From contig JACZZP010000003.1 of assembly GCA_015183035.1 (NCBI GenBank), positions 2,356,001 to 2,420,000 on the forward strand: 64,000 nucleotides of DNA. The letters run 5' to 3'. The translations under genes were made by a program, and so were the position numbers. The stretch is from Meloidogyne chitwoodi (taxonomy: Eukaryota > Nematoda > Chromadorea > Rhabditida > Meloidogynidae). Below, piece by piece: positions 1 through 15,500 of the stretch. How positions within the stretch are numbered: position 1 is the stretch's first letter; every line of letters starts with the position of its first letter. The notes under the pieces are model-generated. The model was not told the origin of the DNA, searched no databases, and saw nothing but the letters and a program-made list of their open reading frames with translations.

Positions 1-243
1 AGTTTTAGTGTTGTGTGTGCATTGATAAAAAGAGAAGTACCTTTAGTGTGTGTTAAATGAAAAATATAAAAAGATTTTTGAAAAAAAATTAAAAAGACGA
101 TCTAAAACAAAGGTTAGAAAGGTAAAAAGATATAATTTAATAAAAAAAAATTTGTTTCATAAAAAAAATTAAAAAAATTAAATTTTTTTTAATATTATAA
201 TTTAAAATAATTTTTAAAAATTAAAAAAAAATTAAAATAATAC

Positions 244-568
244 TTCATTTTCCTGTTCACCATTTTCTTCTTCTTCTCCTTTTTCCCCTACACCCAATTT
301 ATCCATTGGTGGTGGTAAATCTAAGTCGTTATTATTATTTAAATAAATATCTTCTTCTTCTTCTTCTTTTTGTTTTTTTTGTTGTTTTACTTTTGTTGAA
401 GGTGAAAGTATTTTATTATTATTTTTATTATTTATTGATAAATTTTGTTGGTCAATTGTTGAAGAAGAAGATTTAGGCCTTAATATTGCTCCACCAGAAT
501 ATGTTGAAGGACGTTGTTGTTGTTGACACTTTGATTCACCTTTTTGACTAGAAGAAGTGAAGAAACGA
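244..568 (-). CDS. unc-73: unc-73 inter-GEF linker exon (leftmost visible exon)
   Basis: Bounded by a TTTTTTTAG acceptor and a GAA/GTATTA donor. It encodes RFFTSSSQKGESKCQQQQRP, a Ser/Asn/Lys-rich middle, then an acidic tail with Glu runs and PPPMDKLGV. Entry needs two bases from the upstream exon and exit is phase 0. No domain is recognised. By position it would precede the second DH domain of UNC-73/Trio, which must lie left of base 1 if present. Confidence 0.65.
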
Positions 569-3500
569 CTAAAAAAATAATATTAATTGTTAAAATTAAT
601 TTAAGTTACAAATTCAGAATTTTTAATTTTACAAATTCAGAATATTTAAGTTTACAAATTCTGATAATAAAAATACAAATTCTGATTTTACAATTCAAGT
701 TTATTTTCAAGTTTTAAAATTACAATTACATATTACTCATTTGTACTAACTTTAATTACAATTCTTCATAAAATAATAATTAAACTTTAAAAATACAAAT
801 TAAATTTATTGTTTATTTACAAAATTATTAAATATTTTAAATATTAATTTTAAAAATAGAAAATAATTGTACAAACTCCAACAGGGTGAAAATAAATTAA
901 ATAATATTTTGACATTTTTCAACAAGGAAAAAAATTATTTTTTGGCAGTAATTTGGTGAAAATTATTTATTTTATTTTTTGTGACGCAATACCAAATAGT
1001 TGATAAAAATGCAAATAAATGTATAAAGTATATATTTAGTGGACACCCCCTAGGGATAAAAATGAAGAAAAAAAGTCGATTATTTTTTTTAAAGACAAAA
1101 TTATTTTCTTTCTACACTTAAAAGAAATTTTGGTTATTATTATTTTTTTATTTTATGGCCTCTTTAAAAATATTTCCTATTAAATTTAAATATTTTTCCC
1201 AATTTTCTAAAAATTTCCAAATAGTTTAATAAGCTAAATAATAAATTGAGGGAATATTTGAAGAAGGAATAAGTGGAAAAATGAAAAAAAATAGAAGAGA
1301 ATGAGTGGTTGAAAAGAAAAATAAAGAAAAAGGAAGGAGATATGAAGAAATTAAGGAAAAGTACCTAATGAAATTCTTATTTTAAAGATATTATCAGAAT
1401 TTGTAAACTTAAAAATCAGAATTTGTAATTTAAAAATAAGAATTTGTAATTTAAAAATAAGAATTTGTAAACTTAAAAATCAGAATTTGTAAACTTAAAA
1501 ATCAGAATTTGTAAACTTAAAAATCAGAATTTGTAAACTTAAAAATCAGAATTTGTAAATAAGAAATTAAATTTGCTATAAAAACAATTTAACTGCTACA
1601 AGAAGCAATTTTATTTAATTTATATAACTTTAATGGCTTTTGAAAATAAAAGGCATTAATGGTATAAAAGTGAAAATTGATAAAAGGGGCTTAAATAAAA
1701 AGAAAAGGATTAAAGAATTTTTAATAAGATAAATAAAGAAAAATTAATACTTATAAATTATAAAAAATTATTTTTAATTTTAGCAAGAGAAAACCATAAA
1801 ATTTTAACCTTTTTTAACCATAAAAATTAAAAATAAAATTTTAAAAATATTTTAAAAATATTTTTACAAAATTAAAAATCAATTAAATAAAAATGAAACC
1901 TATGTATATAAATATAAAAATATTTTTGTATTAAGTAAAATCCTAAAAAATGACTTGAGAGATGAGTGGAAAAAAAATAAAGTGAAGAAGAAGCCTTTTT
2001 ATTTACTACTTCTTTCTGTGAATGAAAAAAAAAGTAGAAAAGGATTGTGCTTATTTGGCAAATGAAATTTACTTTGTGCTGCTTAAAAAGAGAAGTGGGA
2101 AAAAATAAAAAAAAGATAGAAGAGGGTATGTTTGGGCGCAGTAACTTACTCTAAAAAAGTAAAATAAATGAAAAGAATATTTTTTATCCGTAAAATTTTT
2201 TAGCATAAAATATTCTCAATAGTGTTATCTAAAAATTCTGAAAATTTCAGAATTTTTGATTAAATAGCAAGTTTCAAGTAAAAACATTTAATTAACACTG
2301 AACACATTATTTTATTTTTAAATCAAAAAACTTAAAAATAAAAAACCAAAAATTCAAAAGTTATGAAAATATGTTAGCTAAACATTTTAAAAATATAAAT
2401 AAAAAATTATAACACTATAGGAATTAAAATGTTAGTAATAATATAAAATAAGCGCCCAACATTTTCCACGTCCAAACATTAACTAACAAAAAAGAAAAAA
2501 ATGAAAAAACTATATAATAATCTCCTCAACTCAATATCATATATATATATAAATATATCGTCATATATCCACAACACATTAATTTTACGTCCAAGTCTTT
2601 TTTCGTTTTTGCTGCGTAAACATATAAAGGGGAGTAGAGGTAGAAGAGGATTTTAGTAAAATAAATTAAATTAAAAATAAAATAAATTAAAAACAAAAAA
2701 ACTTTAAAAATTAAAATTTCATGGAAATTTAAATTAACAAAAAAATTTGAGTTATTTAAAAAAAAATTTTTTTCTAAAAATTTTCAAAAATAGTCAAAAT
2801 AGTCTAATATTATATATTTTTTATTTTAATTATATATAAAGTACTAAAATACTTGAATTAATTGTTTTTTGTAGCTTCTTTCTAAGCTTTTCTATATAAG
2901 CAATTATTTTAAAGAGAGAAAAAGTTCTTAAGGCTTATTTTTCTCTTTTTCTCTAACTCTAACAGAGAATACACATATATATATTTAACTATAATTTAAT
3001 TATATTTTAATATACAAGCACTCTTTTATCTTTTTTTTAAATAATATTTCGGCGCTGACACTTTGGCGTTAATAAAATATTTTTATTTAAAAAAGTTCGC
3101 GCCAAAAAATGTGCTAGCGCCTAAACGACCCAAGTGAATATATTAATTAAAAAATATTTTTAGTAGCAGCTAACGGTAAAAATGCCAGAGGCAGAGATGT
3201 TACACTTTTTTGTAAATTCAGATAATAAAAAAATAAAATAGAAATGAAAAAACGTGAAAGTCATATGAATATAAAAAAAAAAAGAAAAAAATGATGATAT
3301 TAATTTTTTAAATTTGAGAAAAAAAATAATCGAAGCCATATATAGGTAAGGAATAAAATAATAATTTTATTTTAATTTTTTTTCTTTAGATCTTTGAATT
3401 AAAAATAAAAAAAATAATAATCCTATAATAGAATATTGAACTATTTTTTGAATTAAAAATAATTATCTATTCGAATATATATTTAAGGAGGATATAAATG

Positions 3501-6500
3501 GACAGTGAACATTTTAATTAATTCTTTACTTTAAAAAATTAAAAAAGGAAGCTAAATTTTAGTTTTAAAAGTTGACTCTCGTTATAAGGACATACCTAAA
3601 TATTAAAAATAAACAAAAAATTGAATATAATTAAATAATAAATAAAAGAACATCCACGGACCTCTGTCGTCCCTTAAGTATGTCAGGGAGTCAACCTTTT
3701 AATTTTTTTTAATAATTTTTTTTAATTAAATACCCTTTAAATAAACTTGCAAGTGTTGATATTGATGCCCTTTTATCATTTTTATTTCTTTGACCTCTTT
3801 TAATAAAACTATTATTACAACGGAAAATAAGGTAATCTGAGAAACGTCTACCAATTCCTCGCCCACCAGTCATTTTTTTTCTTCTTTTTCCAATTTTTTC
3901 ACAACACATTTTTTTAATAAATATTTTTTAAAGAATCTAAAACACAAAAATAAATTAAATACTAAAAAATTATTTTTTTAGGAAAAAAAAATAATTTTTT
4001 AAGGAAAAAAATAATTTTTTAAATGGCCTAAAAAAATTAAAAATTGGTCTCAAAAAAAATTTTTTGGAATTTTTCAGGACTATCTATTAAAAAAAATAAA
4101 AATAAATTTAAAATAATTTTAGAAAAGTTAAAAATATAAAAATTATTAAAAATTGGATCACAAAATTATTTTTAAAATTAGAGATCTATGAAATAAAAAA
4201 AATATTTTGCCAAAAATAATAATAAATAAAAATATTATTATTTTTAAAAAATAACAAAAATAATAACATTCACGGTAATTAAATTAACAAATAAAAATTT
4301 GGCTGATTACTAAGTTTGTCACAAAATTTTAAAAATAAATATATAAAAATATAATCAAGAGATAGAAAATAAAGTATATAAATAAAAATAAGGTGAAGGT
4401 TAAAAAAAATATATAAATAAAAATTAATTGCGTCACAAAATCACTCTTCGCCCGTTAATATTTACTCTCTATCTTATAGTAATAATATTGAGCGCGGAAA
4501 AGTTGTAAACTTGTTTGCGTATTTTTTACAAATAAAAATTAGTGATAATATTTTAGGTAAGTAAATAAATAATATAAGAGTAAAAAGATACATACTATGT
4601 GATAATATAATAATAAGCGAAATTCTGATTTTTTTAAATCAGAATTCTGATTTTTATAAGCATAGTTCTGATTTTTTAACACAAATTTCTGATTTTTATA
4701 AGCGAAATTCTGATTAATTCTGATTTTTTAACACTAAATTCTAATTAATTCTATGTATTTTTTAGTGTAATCAGAATTTTATTAAATTCTGATGTGTTTT
4801 CAACGTGTTTAATTAAACCAAAATTCAGAATGTATTTTCGTTTAATTATTTTAAATAATTTGTATTTTATGATAAATTCTGATTAAATTTTTTTTGTATT
4901 TTTAAATAATTCTGAATTTGTATTTATTATTTGAAAAAAAAATAACCAACCGAATAGATGTACGTTTATTACTAGTAGTTGTAGTTGCATTATCATCATT
5001 ATTACAATGTGAAGTGGAAGCCATAGGTTGGTCTTAAAAATAAAATAAATAAATATATATTTAAAAAATTATAAAAAAAATATTTTAATTAGCACACACA
5101 TTTTTGAAGGAATTTTAATTAGAAAGAATTTTTATTTATTTTATTAAAAAATATATACATATATTTGATTAATTATATTTTAATAATAATTTTAAAAAAA
5201 ATTTGGAAAATAAAAAAAAATATTTATATTTTTTTAAATCTATTTTATTTCATAAAAGAGTTAAATTAAAAAAAAATTTAATTAAAAAAATGTTTAATTA
5301 ATTAAATTATTTTTTTCTACTCAAACCAATTAAATTTAAATTTGTAGTCATTTCTGCTGAAGTATTAGTAGTAGTAGTACTACTTGTTCTTCTTGAATTA
5401 ATTAAATTTAAATTATTAATTTTATTATTATTATTATTTTCTATTGTTGTACTAGTTGAAAACCATCTTTTTTTATTTAATGAAGCAAAAGAAAATCTTT
5501 TATTAATTTTATTATTTATTTTATTTTTTTCTTTAAAAGGAGAAGAAGAAGAAGAACATTCTTCTCCTTCTCCTTTTGAAGAAGAAAAACGTCGACTTTT
5601 TTCATTATTATTTTTTTTAATTTCTTTAGGTGAAAATGATGAAAGAAAACGTATATTTGAAGTAAATGAAGATTTTTTTAAAATTTTATTATTATTTTTT
5701 TCATTTTTATTATTATTAATAAAATTAGTTTGAACAGTTTCACTTATTCCACTAAATATTGCTGCAGCAGAAAATTTTTTTTTATTTTGATAAGGAGAAG
5801 ATGTAGAAGAAGAAGTTGAGGGTATTGTTGTTGTTTTATTATTATTATTATTTTTATTATTTAATTTATTTAAATAATTTTCTTCTATAGTTTGAGACCT
5901 CTCAATCTTTCTTGTAGGCATTTTTTATTTTTTTATTATTCTTCAAAAAACAATAAATAAATAAAAACATATACAATATATGAAATATATAGTTATGAAT
6001 AAAAATAAAGTTAATAAAAATAAAATAGAGATAAAACAACAAAAATTAGCTTCAATTTCAAAATAAAAATATAAATAAAATAAATAAAACTGATGTGTGT
6101 GTGTGTTGTAAAAAAAAGAAACATTGTTTTTGTTATTTTAAGAAATGTTTGGAGTAATTATTTAGTTTTATGTTTGTTTTTATGTCTTCATTTTGTTCCT
6201 TAGAAATGTTTTCAAGTACGTAGTGTTTTTATTGTTCAAGTTTTAAGTTTATTTTTAAGTTTGTTTTTAAGTTTGCTTTTTAAGTTTTTTTAATTTTGCT
6301 TTTTAAGTTTGTTTTTAAGTTTGCTTTTTAAGTTTTTTTAAGTTTGCTTTTTAAGTTTTTCTAAGTTTGCTTTTTGTTTGTTTTTAAGTTTGCTTTTTAA
6401 GTTTTTCTAAGTTTGCTTTTTGTTTGTTTTTAAGTTTGCTTTTTAAGTTTGCTTTTATGCATGTTTTTACTCGATAAAATCGAAAGATTTTTATATAGAA

Positions 6501-9500
6501 ACTTAAGTCCTTTGATACATTTTGAATGTCAGTATAAAACAGAGTTTTTAGAGAAAATTCGAATATTTTAAGAAAAGCACACAATCCAAAATTTAAATTA
6601 AAATAAAAATTTGAAAAAAAAGAAATGACGAATAAATAAATAAATTTATTCTCTTTATTTTTGTTCCTTATTTTCATTATTTTTCACGAGTTTTGAAGAG
6701 AAAAAAATTATTTCGTCAAGAGAGCTTTTCATTTAAAAAATAAAAAAGCAAATAAAACTAAGGTTAGAGAGAATAAATAATATAAAAAAATTAAAAAATT
6801 TTTTTTTAGCTAGTTTTACTCTTTTATCATATACACAAACATCTCTCTTCACTAATATCCAAAAAATCAGCAAATATAAAAATTTGATATAGAGAATAAT
6901 TAAATGAATATGTACACAAGCAAATATTTAGAAGAAGATAATATAGAAAAAATGTGATTATTTAAATTAAAAAAAATTATTTACACTAAAATTTATAACA
7001 AAAATAGCAAAAACCCACTTAACAATTGCTTATTACCCCTATATTAACATTTTTGCCCATAATTTTACAAATTTTTGACCAAAAATTATCAAATTTTTAG
7101 AAATTATAGATAACACTATTGTTAACATAATTGCAAAATTTAATGACTATAGTTAAATATTTGGCTATTTTATAAGCAACGGGGACCTCTAAACTGACAC
7201 TTTTATTACCCACAAAATTATTTTCCTTTAAAAAAAATTAATAAGAAAATAAAAAAATTATTTAAATTAAATATATTTAAGCAATATTATATATTTTAAA
7301 GGAGATGAATTAAATTAATAAATATATAAATGTACATATTTATTTAAATATCTTCTCTCCTTATAATTCCCACGGATAAAAGTGCCCCCCAAGAGAAAAT
7401 AGAAAATAAAATGAATAAATTAATTGAAAAAATTAAAAAAAAATATTATTTAATTTTTTTAATATTTTATTTCATTAATAAAATTTAAAAATTAATTTTA
7501 CAAAATTAAAAAAAAATAAGGAAAAGAAAAATTTTAAAAAATTTTTAAATTAATTTATATTGGTTAATAGAAGATCTTACAATTAGTGGATTTTAACTTT
7601 TTTTCCTCTTCTTATAAAAATTAAAAAAAAGAAGTGAAGGTGATATTAAGTCGAGAGAGAGAGTGGAGGGGACACACTAAATGTCTCATATCTCCCCTAA
7701 CAATAAGCTAACAATAAGAAGAAAAATTTTTTATGTAAAATATTAATTTTTTTACATGGGTAATTAATTTGGAAAATAAAGAAAAGAAAATGAAGCAAAA
7801 AAATTTTTTCTAAAGGAAATGTTGTGTGGGAGGAGATATTTCTTCTTCCTTGTTTTAACAATTGGGCGCGCGCAGACGATTTGGCGCGAGTGTCAATAAC
7901 TCTGCCTAAACAAAACCTAAAGATGTAAAATTTTTGCAAAAAGATCCAAGACTTATTACTCTAATTTATACAAAAATTTAAAATTTTTAAAAAAGTACTC
8001 AAGTTATAGTTAAAAATATATATTTAATTGTTTCCTTCAAAATGATATTTTTCATAATTTAGAAATTTTAATAAAAAAATTTTTCAAAATTTTTATAAGG
8101 GGTTAGATAACTCTTTAGGTATTTTAACAAATAAATTTTATAAAAGCAAAAAAGAATGAATAATTTATTAAGCTATTAAACATCAATTCCTTAGTATGCG
8201 TGCGCTAAATTATATTCTTTTATCATTTTTTTAATTTTTCAAGTGTAAAAAAAATATTTAAAAAATAAAAATACAAAAAAAAAGAAAAGGTAACTAAATA
8301 GAAGGTAAAAAAAAGAAAGCTTTTTCTCTTCTTTTTTTAGCTTTAAAGTTATTTAATATAAATAAACACACACACAAATTTATATATATTATATTTTTAA
8401 AACAAATAATAAAAAGAGAAAGCTTGCTTAAAAATCAATAGTAAAAAATACTTTAGTGTATTTATATATTAAGTGAAAATATATTATTTTTAAAATAATG
8501 AAAAAAAAAAAATAATTTAAAAAATAGTTAAATTATTTATATAAAAATGAAGCAAAAATAAAAACAAAAGAATATTAAAAAGCAACAAAAATAAAGGAAA
8601 TGAAGGAAAATAATAATAGTAAATGAAACAAAATTTAAAAAATAAAGCGCAAAATTAGAAAAATGAAACAGAAAAAAAGTTGAAGCAAAAGAAAGGAAAG
8701 ATGAAGCAAAATTTGAAATTGAAGCAAAGCCAAGAAAAAATCAAAAATGAAGCAAATAATAATAAAAAATATAATTTTAAAGCAAAGTTTAAAAATCATG
8801 AAATTAAATTTAGTAACAAAAAAATTAAATTATATAACATATAAGTATATATAAAAAAGGGAAAGTAAAGAAAAGATATGCGTGATGTGTGCTTCTTGAT
8901 GTCATTTTAGTAAAAATAATTTTTTTTAAATAAAAGAAATGCTACTTAGAATTAGCCAATAATAACATATATTTTTTAATTTATGTATGTATTAAAAAAA
9001 AATAATTTTTTTTTTTAAATTTACTTCAAAAATGATGTGCTAATTAAGGGAAGTGCCAGTGATTAATTTTTATAAATTGATTTTTTGAGTATTACATGAT
9101 TTTCGGTAATTTTTTAATGATTTTTTAGTTACAAATATATTGAATAATTTTAATGGTGTTTTAAAGTTTCCGGAAAAGTTTTACAATTTCCGGAAATGTT
9201 TTACAATTTTCCGGAAAAGTTTTAAAATTTTTCGGAATATGTAGTAGACAATTTAATTTGTTTCTGGTTTGAGTTTTCCGGAAAACTTATTTCTTTAGTA
9301 ATTATTTGCTTAATACCAAAATTGTTTTGTAATGCAATTCACTAAAAAGTTTAATTTTTGAATAATTCCAAAAGGATTTTCACTTTTAAATTAATTTATA
9401 GGCACACCCCTTTCTTTAATTACTAAATTTAAAAATACAAAACCAACCATCATTGTCCAAAGCAATTAATATTCTTTTAGGTACATAACCTTGTTGTTGT

Positions 9501-12500
9501 TGTTGATTTTCTTCTTTATTATTATTTAAAATAATAATTTTAACAAATTCATCTTCATTATTATTTAAATTATCTAAAATTATTTCAACTTTTTGTCCAG
9601 CTGAGATATTTAATTGATCTGATTTTATTGCAATAAAATCTTCTGTTGTAATATAATAATTATTTTGTTGTTTTTCCTTTAAAAACAAATTAATTAAATT
9701 AGTTTTTTTTTAAATAATTTTTTTTAATTAAATAAATTATATATATCTTTAAAAAATAAATAAAACCCTCAAAATTTAATTTTATTTCTAATTTAAATGA
9801 CTTTAATTAAAAATAATAAAATAAATATTTTTTACATTTATTTATTAAAATAAAATAATAATAAAAACCTCTTCATTATTATTATTTAAATAATAATTAT
9901 TTTGTACAAATAATAAAGAATTATTATTAAAATTATTATTATTATTAAATGTTGAGGAATGTCGAAATGAACCAGTAAATTTACGTCTTGCTCTGTCATA
10001 TAAATTTTCGGTATGAGAACGAAGAGTAGAACGAAAAGATTTTGAATGACCCAACATTTTATTTTATTTATTTTACTTTGAAAAAATAAAATTAAATATT
10101 AAAAAAAAATTAAAAATTGAATAATGAAGTTACCTATTAGAACTTGAAATTAATTATAAAAAATAAAAAAAATAAATTTGATATAAGGGTAAATAAATAA
10201 GAATATAATTTATAGATATTCTTTTTTAACAATTTAAATAATTTTATTTTTTTTTAAATTATTTAATATTTAAATAAAAGTTAAATAATATGTCTAATAT
10301 TTTAAATGAGCATAAAATTACAAGAAAAAAAAAAAATAAAATTAAAAAAATAAACATAAAAAATTAAAAAGATAAGCCAATATATCGTTAATAGGAGATA
10401 GAAATAAATAAAATAAGAGAGAATAATAAGCTCAATTTCTAACCTTAAATAAGGGGGAAAAAATGGTGAAATATACAAATAAACGCAGCGCCATTTTTTA
10501 AAAGATTTTATTTATTTTATTTTTTAACTTAAATAAGAAAAAAAAAGAAAAAATTAAAGAAAAGGAAAAAAAAGAAAGAAAATAAAAATGAAAAAAATAT
10601 TTAAATAAAACCGAATAAATGGAAAGAGAAAAAGCTATAGTTAAATATATATCAATTTTCCACATGCTTAAAAATGAGAAAAAAAATTTTTTATTTAGTT
10701 GACAATAACGCGCGTTTTTTGGTTTTTTCTTCTAAAAGGTATAGGGAAAAGCTAGAGAAATGTATGCATAAAAAAAGAAAGAAGCCAATATTTTTAAGTT
10801 AGTTATTCGAAGCAAGTGAAATAATAATTCTGATAAAAATTCTGATTTTTTTTAATTAAAATTCTGGTCAAGAATGCAAAATTCTGAAAATAAAATAAAA
10901 AAACAGAATTTTTAAATTCTGTTTTTTAAGAATTCTGATTTAACAAAATACAAATTTCTGACTTTAATTTGCGAATTCTGATATACAAAATACAATTAAT
11001 TGTTCTAATTTAATGCATTTCACCCTCAAATATTAAATATTCTGACTAGCCGCAATTAAATACATATAGAACGCCTCACAGACAGTTAAAAAAATAAAAA
11101 GTATTTTCTCATTTTTCTTTTTGCTTATTTAATAAATAAATACATAAAGTATAAGTATTTATTATAATTTCTGAGAAAAAGGTGTTTTTAATTTTAAATA
11201 ATAAAATTAAGAGGAAAAGCTAAAGAATAAAGAATTGAGAGTAATAGACACTAATCTATTCCACATTTTTAAAAAATAAACAAATGAACTAGTGAATAAT
11301 TTTTTTAAAAAGGAAGGATTATATTTAAAATAACTGAAAAAAAAATAAAAAAAATTTTTTAAATATTAAAAATAAATAAAAAAAGTTATATATAATTAAT
11401 TACGTACATGAGGGTTTAGCTCAAAAAAAAAATATATAAAATACAAAAATTAAATAAAAAATATGAAAAAGATTAAAAAAAAAAGTAATTAAAAAATATA
11501 AATAATAAATAAATATTAAAAAATAAAAATAATAAAAAAAAATATAAAAAATAATGTACTTATGTAATTACAAATTGACGCAAAAATCGCTTATTTTATT
11601 TTATTTTTTTAAAAAAAGGGTTTAATTAAAAAAATAAATAAATAAAAATTATTATTATTATTTTATTATTATTCTTACCATTTGCTCAGTGTTTTCTTCA
11701 ATATTATTTTTATTATTTCTTCTTTTTCTCAAATAATTATCTAATGAACTAGAAGATAATGTATTATTATTATTAAAAGTAAATGAACGAGTTATTGGTA
11801 AATAATTATTTAATTTATTATTTTTATTAAATTCATTAGATGAAGATGTTGAAGAAGAAAATGCATTTTTAGTTTTTTCAAGTTGAAGACGAAAATTTGT
11901 AAATATTTTTGAAAGTGATGTACGTCGATTATTATTTATTGTTATTTTATTATTATTATTATTTAAATTTATTTTATTGTTGTTTTTGTCTAATTAATTA
12001 ATTTATTTATTTATTAATTTTAAAATTTTTTTATAAATATATTAATAATACAAAAAATAAATTTTATAATGCAAAAACACTTAAAAGTTGACAACCATTG
12101 TCGACAATCCAATAAAAGAAGAAGAGAGGGCGCGCGCAGTGGTAGGAAGGGGATCTTCCCAAGGTGGTATATAGAGGATAAGGAACAAGGAAAACAAAAA
12201 AAAATATATTTTTTTTAATTTTTTTATAATTTAAAAAATTAATAATTTCTTTCTCACCTTTACAATTATTATATAAATTAGTTTTTGTTGTTTTTGTTTT
12301 TTCCACAAATTTAATATTATTTTTTTCTTCATTATTTAAATTTATATTATTAAATGATGATGAATAAACAATCATTTTATTATTATTTTCTTTTGCTGTT
12401 TTAGCAGCTAATAATTCTAATTTACTAATTTTATTAATATTATTTTTATTAATTTCTTTTTCTTCTTCTTCTTGTCCAAAATTAGTAGTTGTAGGAAAAC

Positions 12501-15500
12501 GTGTTGAAGGAAGTAAATTAGAAAAAGAAGCACTCATTTTTAAATTTGAAAAATTAGTATTTATTTTTGTTGATTTTTCTGTTATTTTTGTTTTTATTAA
12601 ATTATTTTCAGATAAATTAATATTTAAATTTTCTTCTTCTTTTAAATTAATTAATTCTTCTTCTTTGATCTTATTAAATAAAATTACTGTAGGAGAAGAA
12701 GCAGAAGAATAAACTTTTTCTTCAACTTTTTCTAAATCTTCTTCTTCTTTTGAAATAAAATTTTCTTCTTCTTCTTCTACTAATTTTGTTTTTTCTTCAT
12801 TAAAATTATAAATTTCATTTGGAGGTGTACTGAATAATAAAGGTGGTGATGATGTACTTGAAGGGGAATTGTAGTCATCCTCAGACTGTGACATTTATTT
12901 TATTTTATTTTTCTAATAAATATTAAAAAATATAAAATATTAAAGAAAAGAATTTTTGTTTAAATAACAGTTGAATAAATGAAAAATAAAACAAATAAAT
13001 TGAGAAAAGATAAATAAATATATGTTTTTAGACAATAATAGATATAGAGGATATATAATCAATAGGCAATAAATATTAAAGTTTAATAAAACTTGTCCAT
13101 ATATTCGCAAGTCTTTTTTTATTACTCTCCTAAAATTAATAAAAATATTAAAACAAAACAAATATTGTTTTAATAAAATCAGAATCTAAATAAAACATAA
13201 ACAGAATTATCTATGTTTTTAAACATTCTGGTTTTACTGTCATTCAAAACAAAAATTCTGATTTTAAAGTTTTATTTTCTTATTTAATAAATTCTTATTC
13301 CAAGTTGTAATATTAAGTTTATAAATTCTGATTTTGTTTTTATTTAAAATTCAGAAGTTAAGTTTGTGAATATATGGAAGTTTGTACTTTCCTCTCTTTT
13401 CCATCTACGAGAGACAAATGTTTTCTCATTTTTATTAAAATAATTTTTTCTACGTTTTTATATAGCTAAACAGCTGTTGCTATATTTTAACTATCAAGAA
13501 AAAAAATCATCCCACGTCTCTCCCCATTATTTAAAAAATAATAAAAAAAATTTTTTCAAAGTAAAAAAAATATATAAAATTAAAAAATATATTTTGAAAT
13601 TTAAAAAAAAAACTAAAAAATAAAATAAAAACATTTTTATTAAATTACCTAATTTACCAAGAAATTAATGGAAAAAAAATAGAAATATAAAATTTATAAA
13701 TATTTTAAAAAATAAAAAAAGAAATAAAATTAAATTTTAAACCCCTTTATTTTTAAATTTATTTATTTCCCAAAAATTAAATTGTTTAATTTAATTTTCC
13801 CACCTCAAATAAATTGTTATTATTTGGCTCTTGTTCAAATTCATAAAATTGTTGTTGTTGTTTTTGTTGTTTATTTTCTTCATTTTTTATTTCTCTCAAA
13901 ATGACTTGTCCTCCACAATTTAATGAAGATGAGAATGCCCCACTATTATTATTACTTATATGTCCACTATCTACACTTTTAAAAGAACAAACATCTTCTA
14001 ATGGTACTAATTGATTAGCTAAATTAGTACTAGTAATTACTGATTGTAAAATTAAACTGGATTGAGAATCTCTGGATGTTCTATTGCTATTAATATCTTT
14101 AAAAAAATAATTGAAAAATTAAAAAATAAAAATTAAAAAATAAAATTTTGATCCTCTAAATAAATAAAAAATACACAAAATATTTCTTTTTAATTTAAAC
14201 CTGAATTATTTCCTCCTCCAGATTTATGCCTTCCAATATCCATTTTTAAATCTCTCAAATTTTTAACCCAAAGAATTCTTTGTGCTTCTGTATTAGCTTT
14301 TAAAAGAGTTGTATTTTGATCATTTTGATAAGGAAAGGCACTCTTTCTTAAACCAAATTTTGTGTTATCTGCTTCAATGTGTTCAACTACATGAAGTTCT
14401 CGAAGCTTAAAAAATAAATTATTTAAAATAAAAATTAATTTTATATAAAATTAATAATGATTTTTAAAATTTGAAAAACAATTTTAAAAATTAAAAACAA
14501 TTATTTTAAAACTATATCAGTGCTAATAAAATCATTATTCCCCAACAGGCATCGAACCCTCCCTCTTCACCACTATAACCAACAACACTATCCACTAAAC
14601 CAAAACACAACTAATTACTAATCTCTTTTTTCAACTTATCTAATATACATTTAATAATAAAAATGCTTCACTTACCAACATACTGTCTTTAAAAACATAA
14701 CCAGTCTTTTTTGAATTTAATTCTTCTCTTTTTGTAAAAATAATATTAGATTCAAATAAAAATATTTGAAATTCTCTTTCTCTTTTAAAATAACGTTTTG
14801 GTTCAGAAACGAGAAATGTGTCTTAAAAATTAATTTTTTTTAATTAAATTAATTAAAAATACCTTGCATAACAAAATCGCCAACATTATATTTCTTAAAA
14901 ATTAAAAAAATAATTAAACTAATTTAAAATAAAAAATATATATTTAATTTTAAATATATATTTTTTTACCTGATAATCCTCAAAGTTTTTTAAATGCATA
15001 CGATCATTTGCTAATTTAGGGATACTCACAACAATTTCATAAGCATTCTAAAAAATAAAATAAAAAAAATTTAATAAATTATTCGTTATTAAAAAATTAA
15101 TTTTTTTAAATTAAAATTAATTGTTTTAAGGCAAAAAAAATTCCAAAAATTTTTTTTTAAAATTTCCAAAAAAATTAAAAAAAAACAAACTTTAATCTCT
15201 TTAGTATTTTTAGTGGAATGTTTAAATAGCTCTTTTAATAAAACATGATATTTTGTTATTCTTTGTACTGGTTTTATAACTAAAGATTGAAGATCTTGAC
15301 AAGGTTCCAAGTTATGCTGTTCTCTTATTTCCTGAATTTTTATTTTTTAAATAAAAATTAAAAATAATATTTTACCGAAAACATTAAAATAGCCTCAGGC
15401 AAACAAATCAAATAATTATTTTCTTCCTTATTTAAACAATAATCAGCATATAATTCTTTCAATTTTTCCATCCAAGCAATAAAACAATAACCTACATCTA

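Larger units (their letters stand above)
569..3733. other. long unc-73 intron region
   Basis: No coding exon recognised. It holds a 22-base tandem array (1395-1557), a GATAACACTAT-type element near 2215-2290, a motif GCGCCTAAACGACC at 3117-3130 and a pogo-like miniature element at 3571-3695. Confidence 0.6.
5922..9415. other. long unc-73 intron region
   Basis: No exon recognised. Contents are an AAGTTTGCTTTTTAAG imperfect tandem array (6236-6460), a GATAACACTAT-type element near 7060-7200, many GAAGCAAA words at 8540-8790 and a cluster of TTTCCGGAAA palindromes (9166-9286). Confidence 0.6.

Noticed and set aside
7697..7939. 80-codon minus-strand frame with some G+C (GRVIDTRAKSSARAQ)
   Set aside because: No acceptor or donor with a phase matching unc-73 exons, and no recognisable domain.
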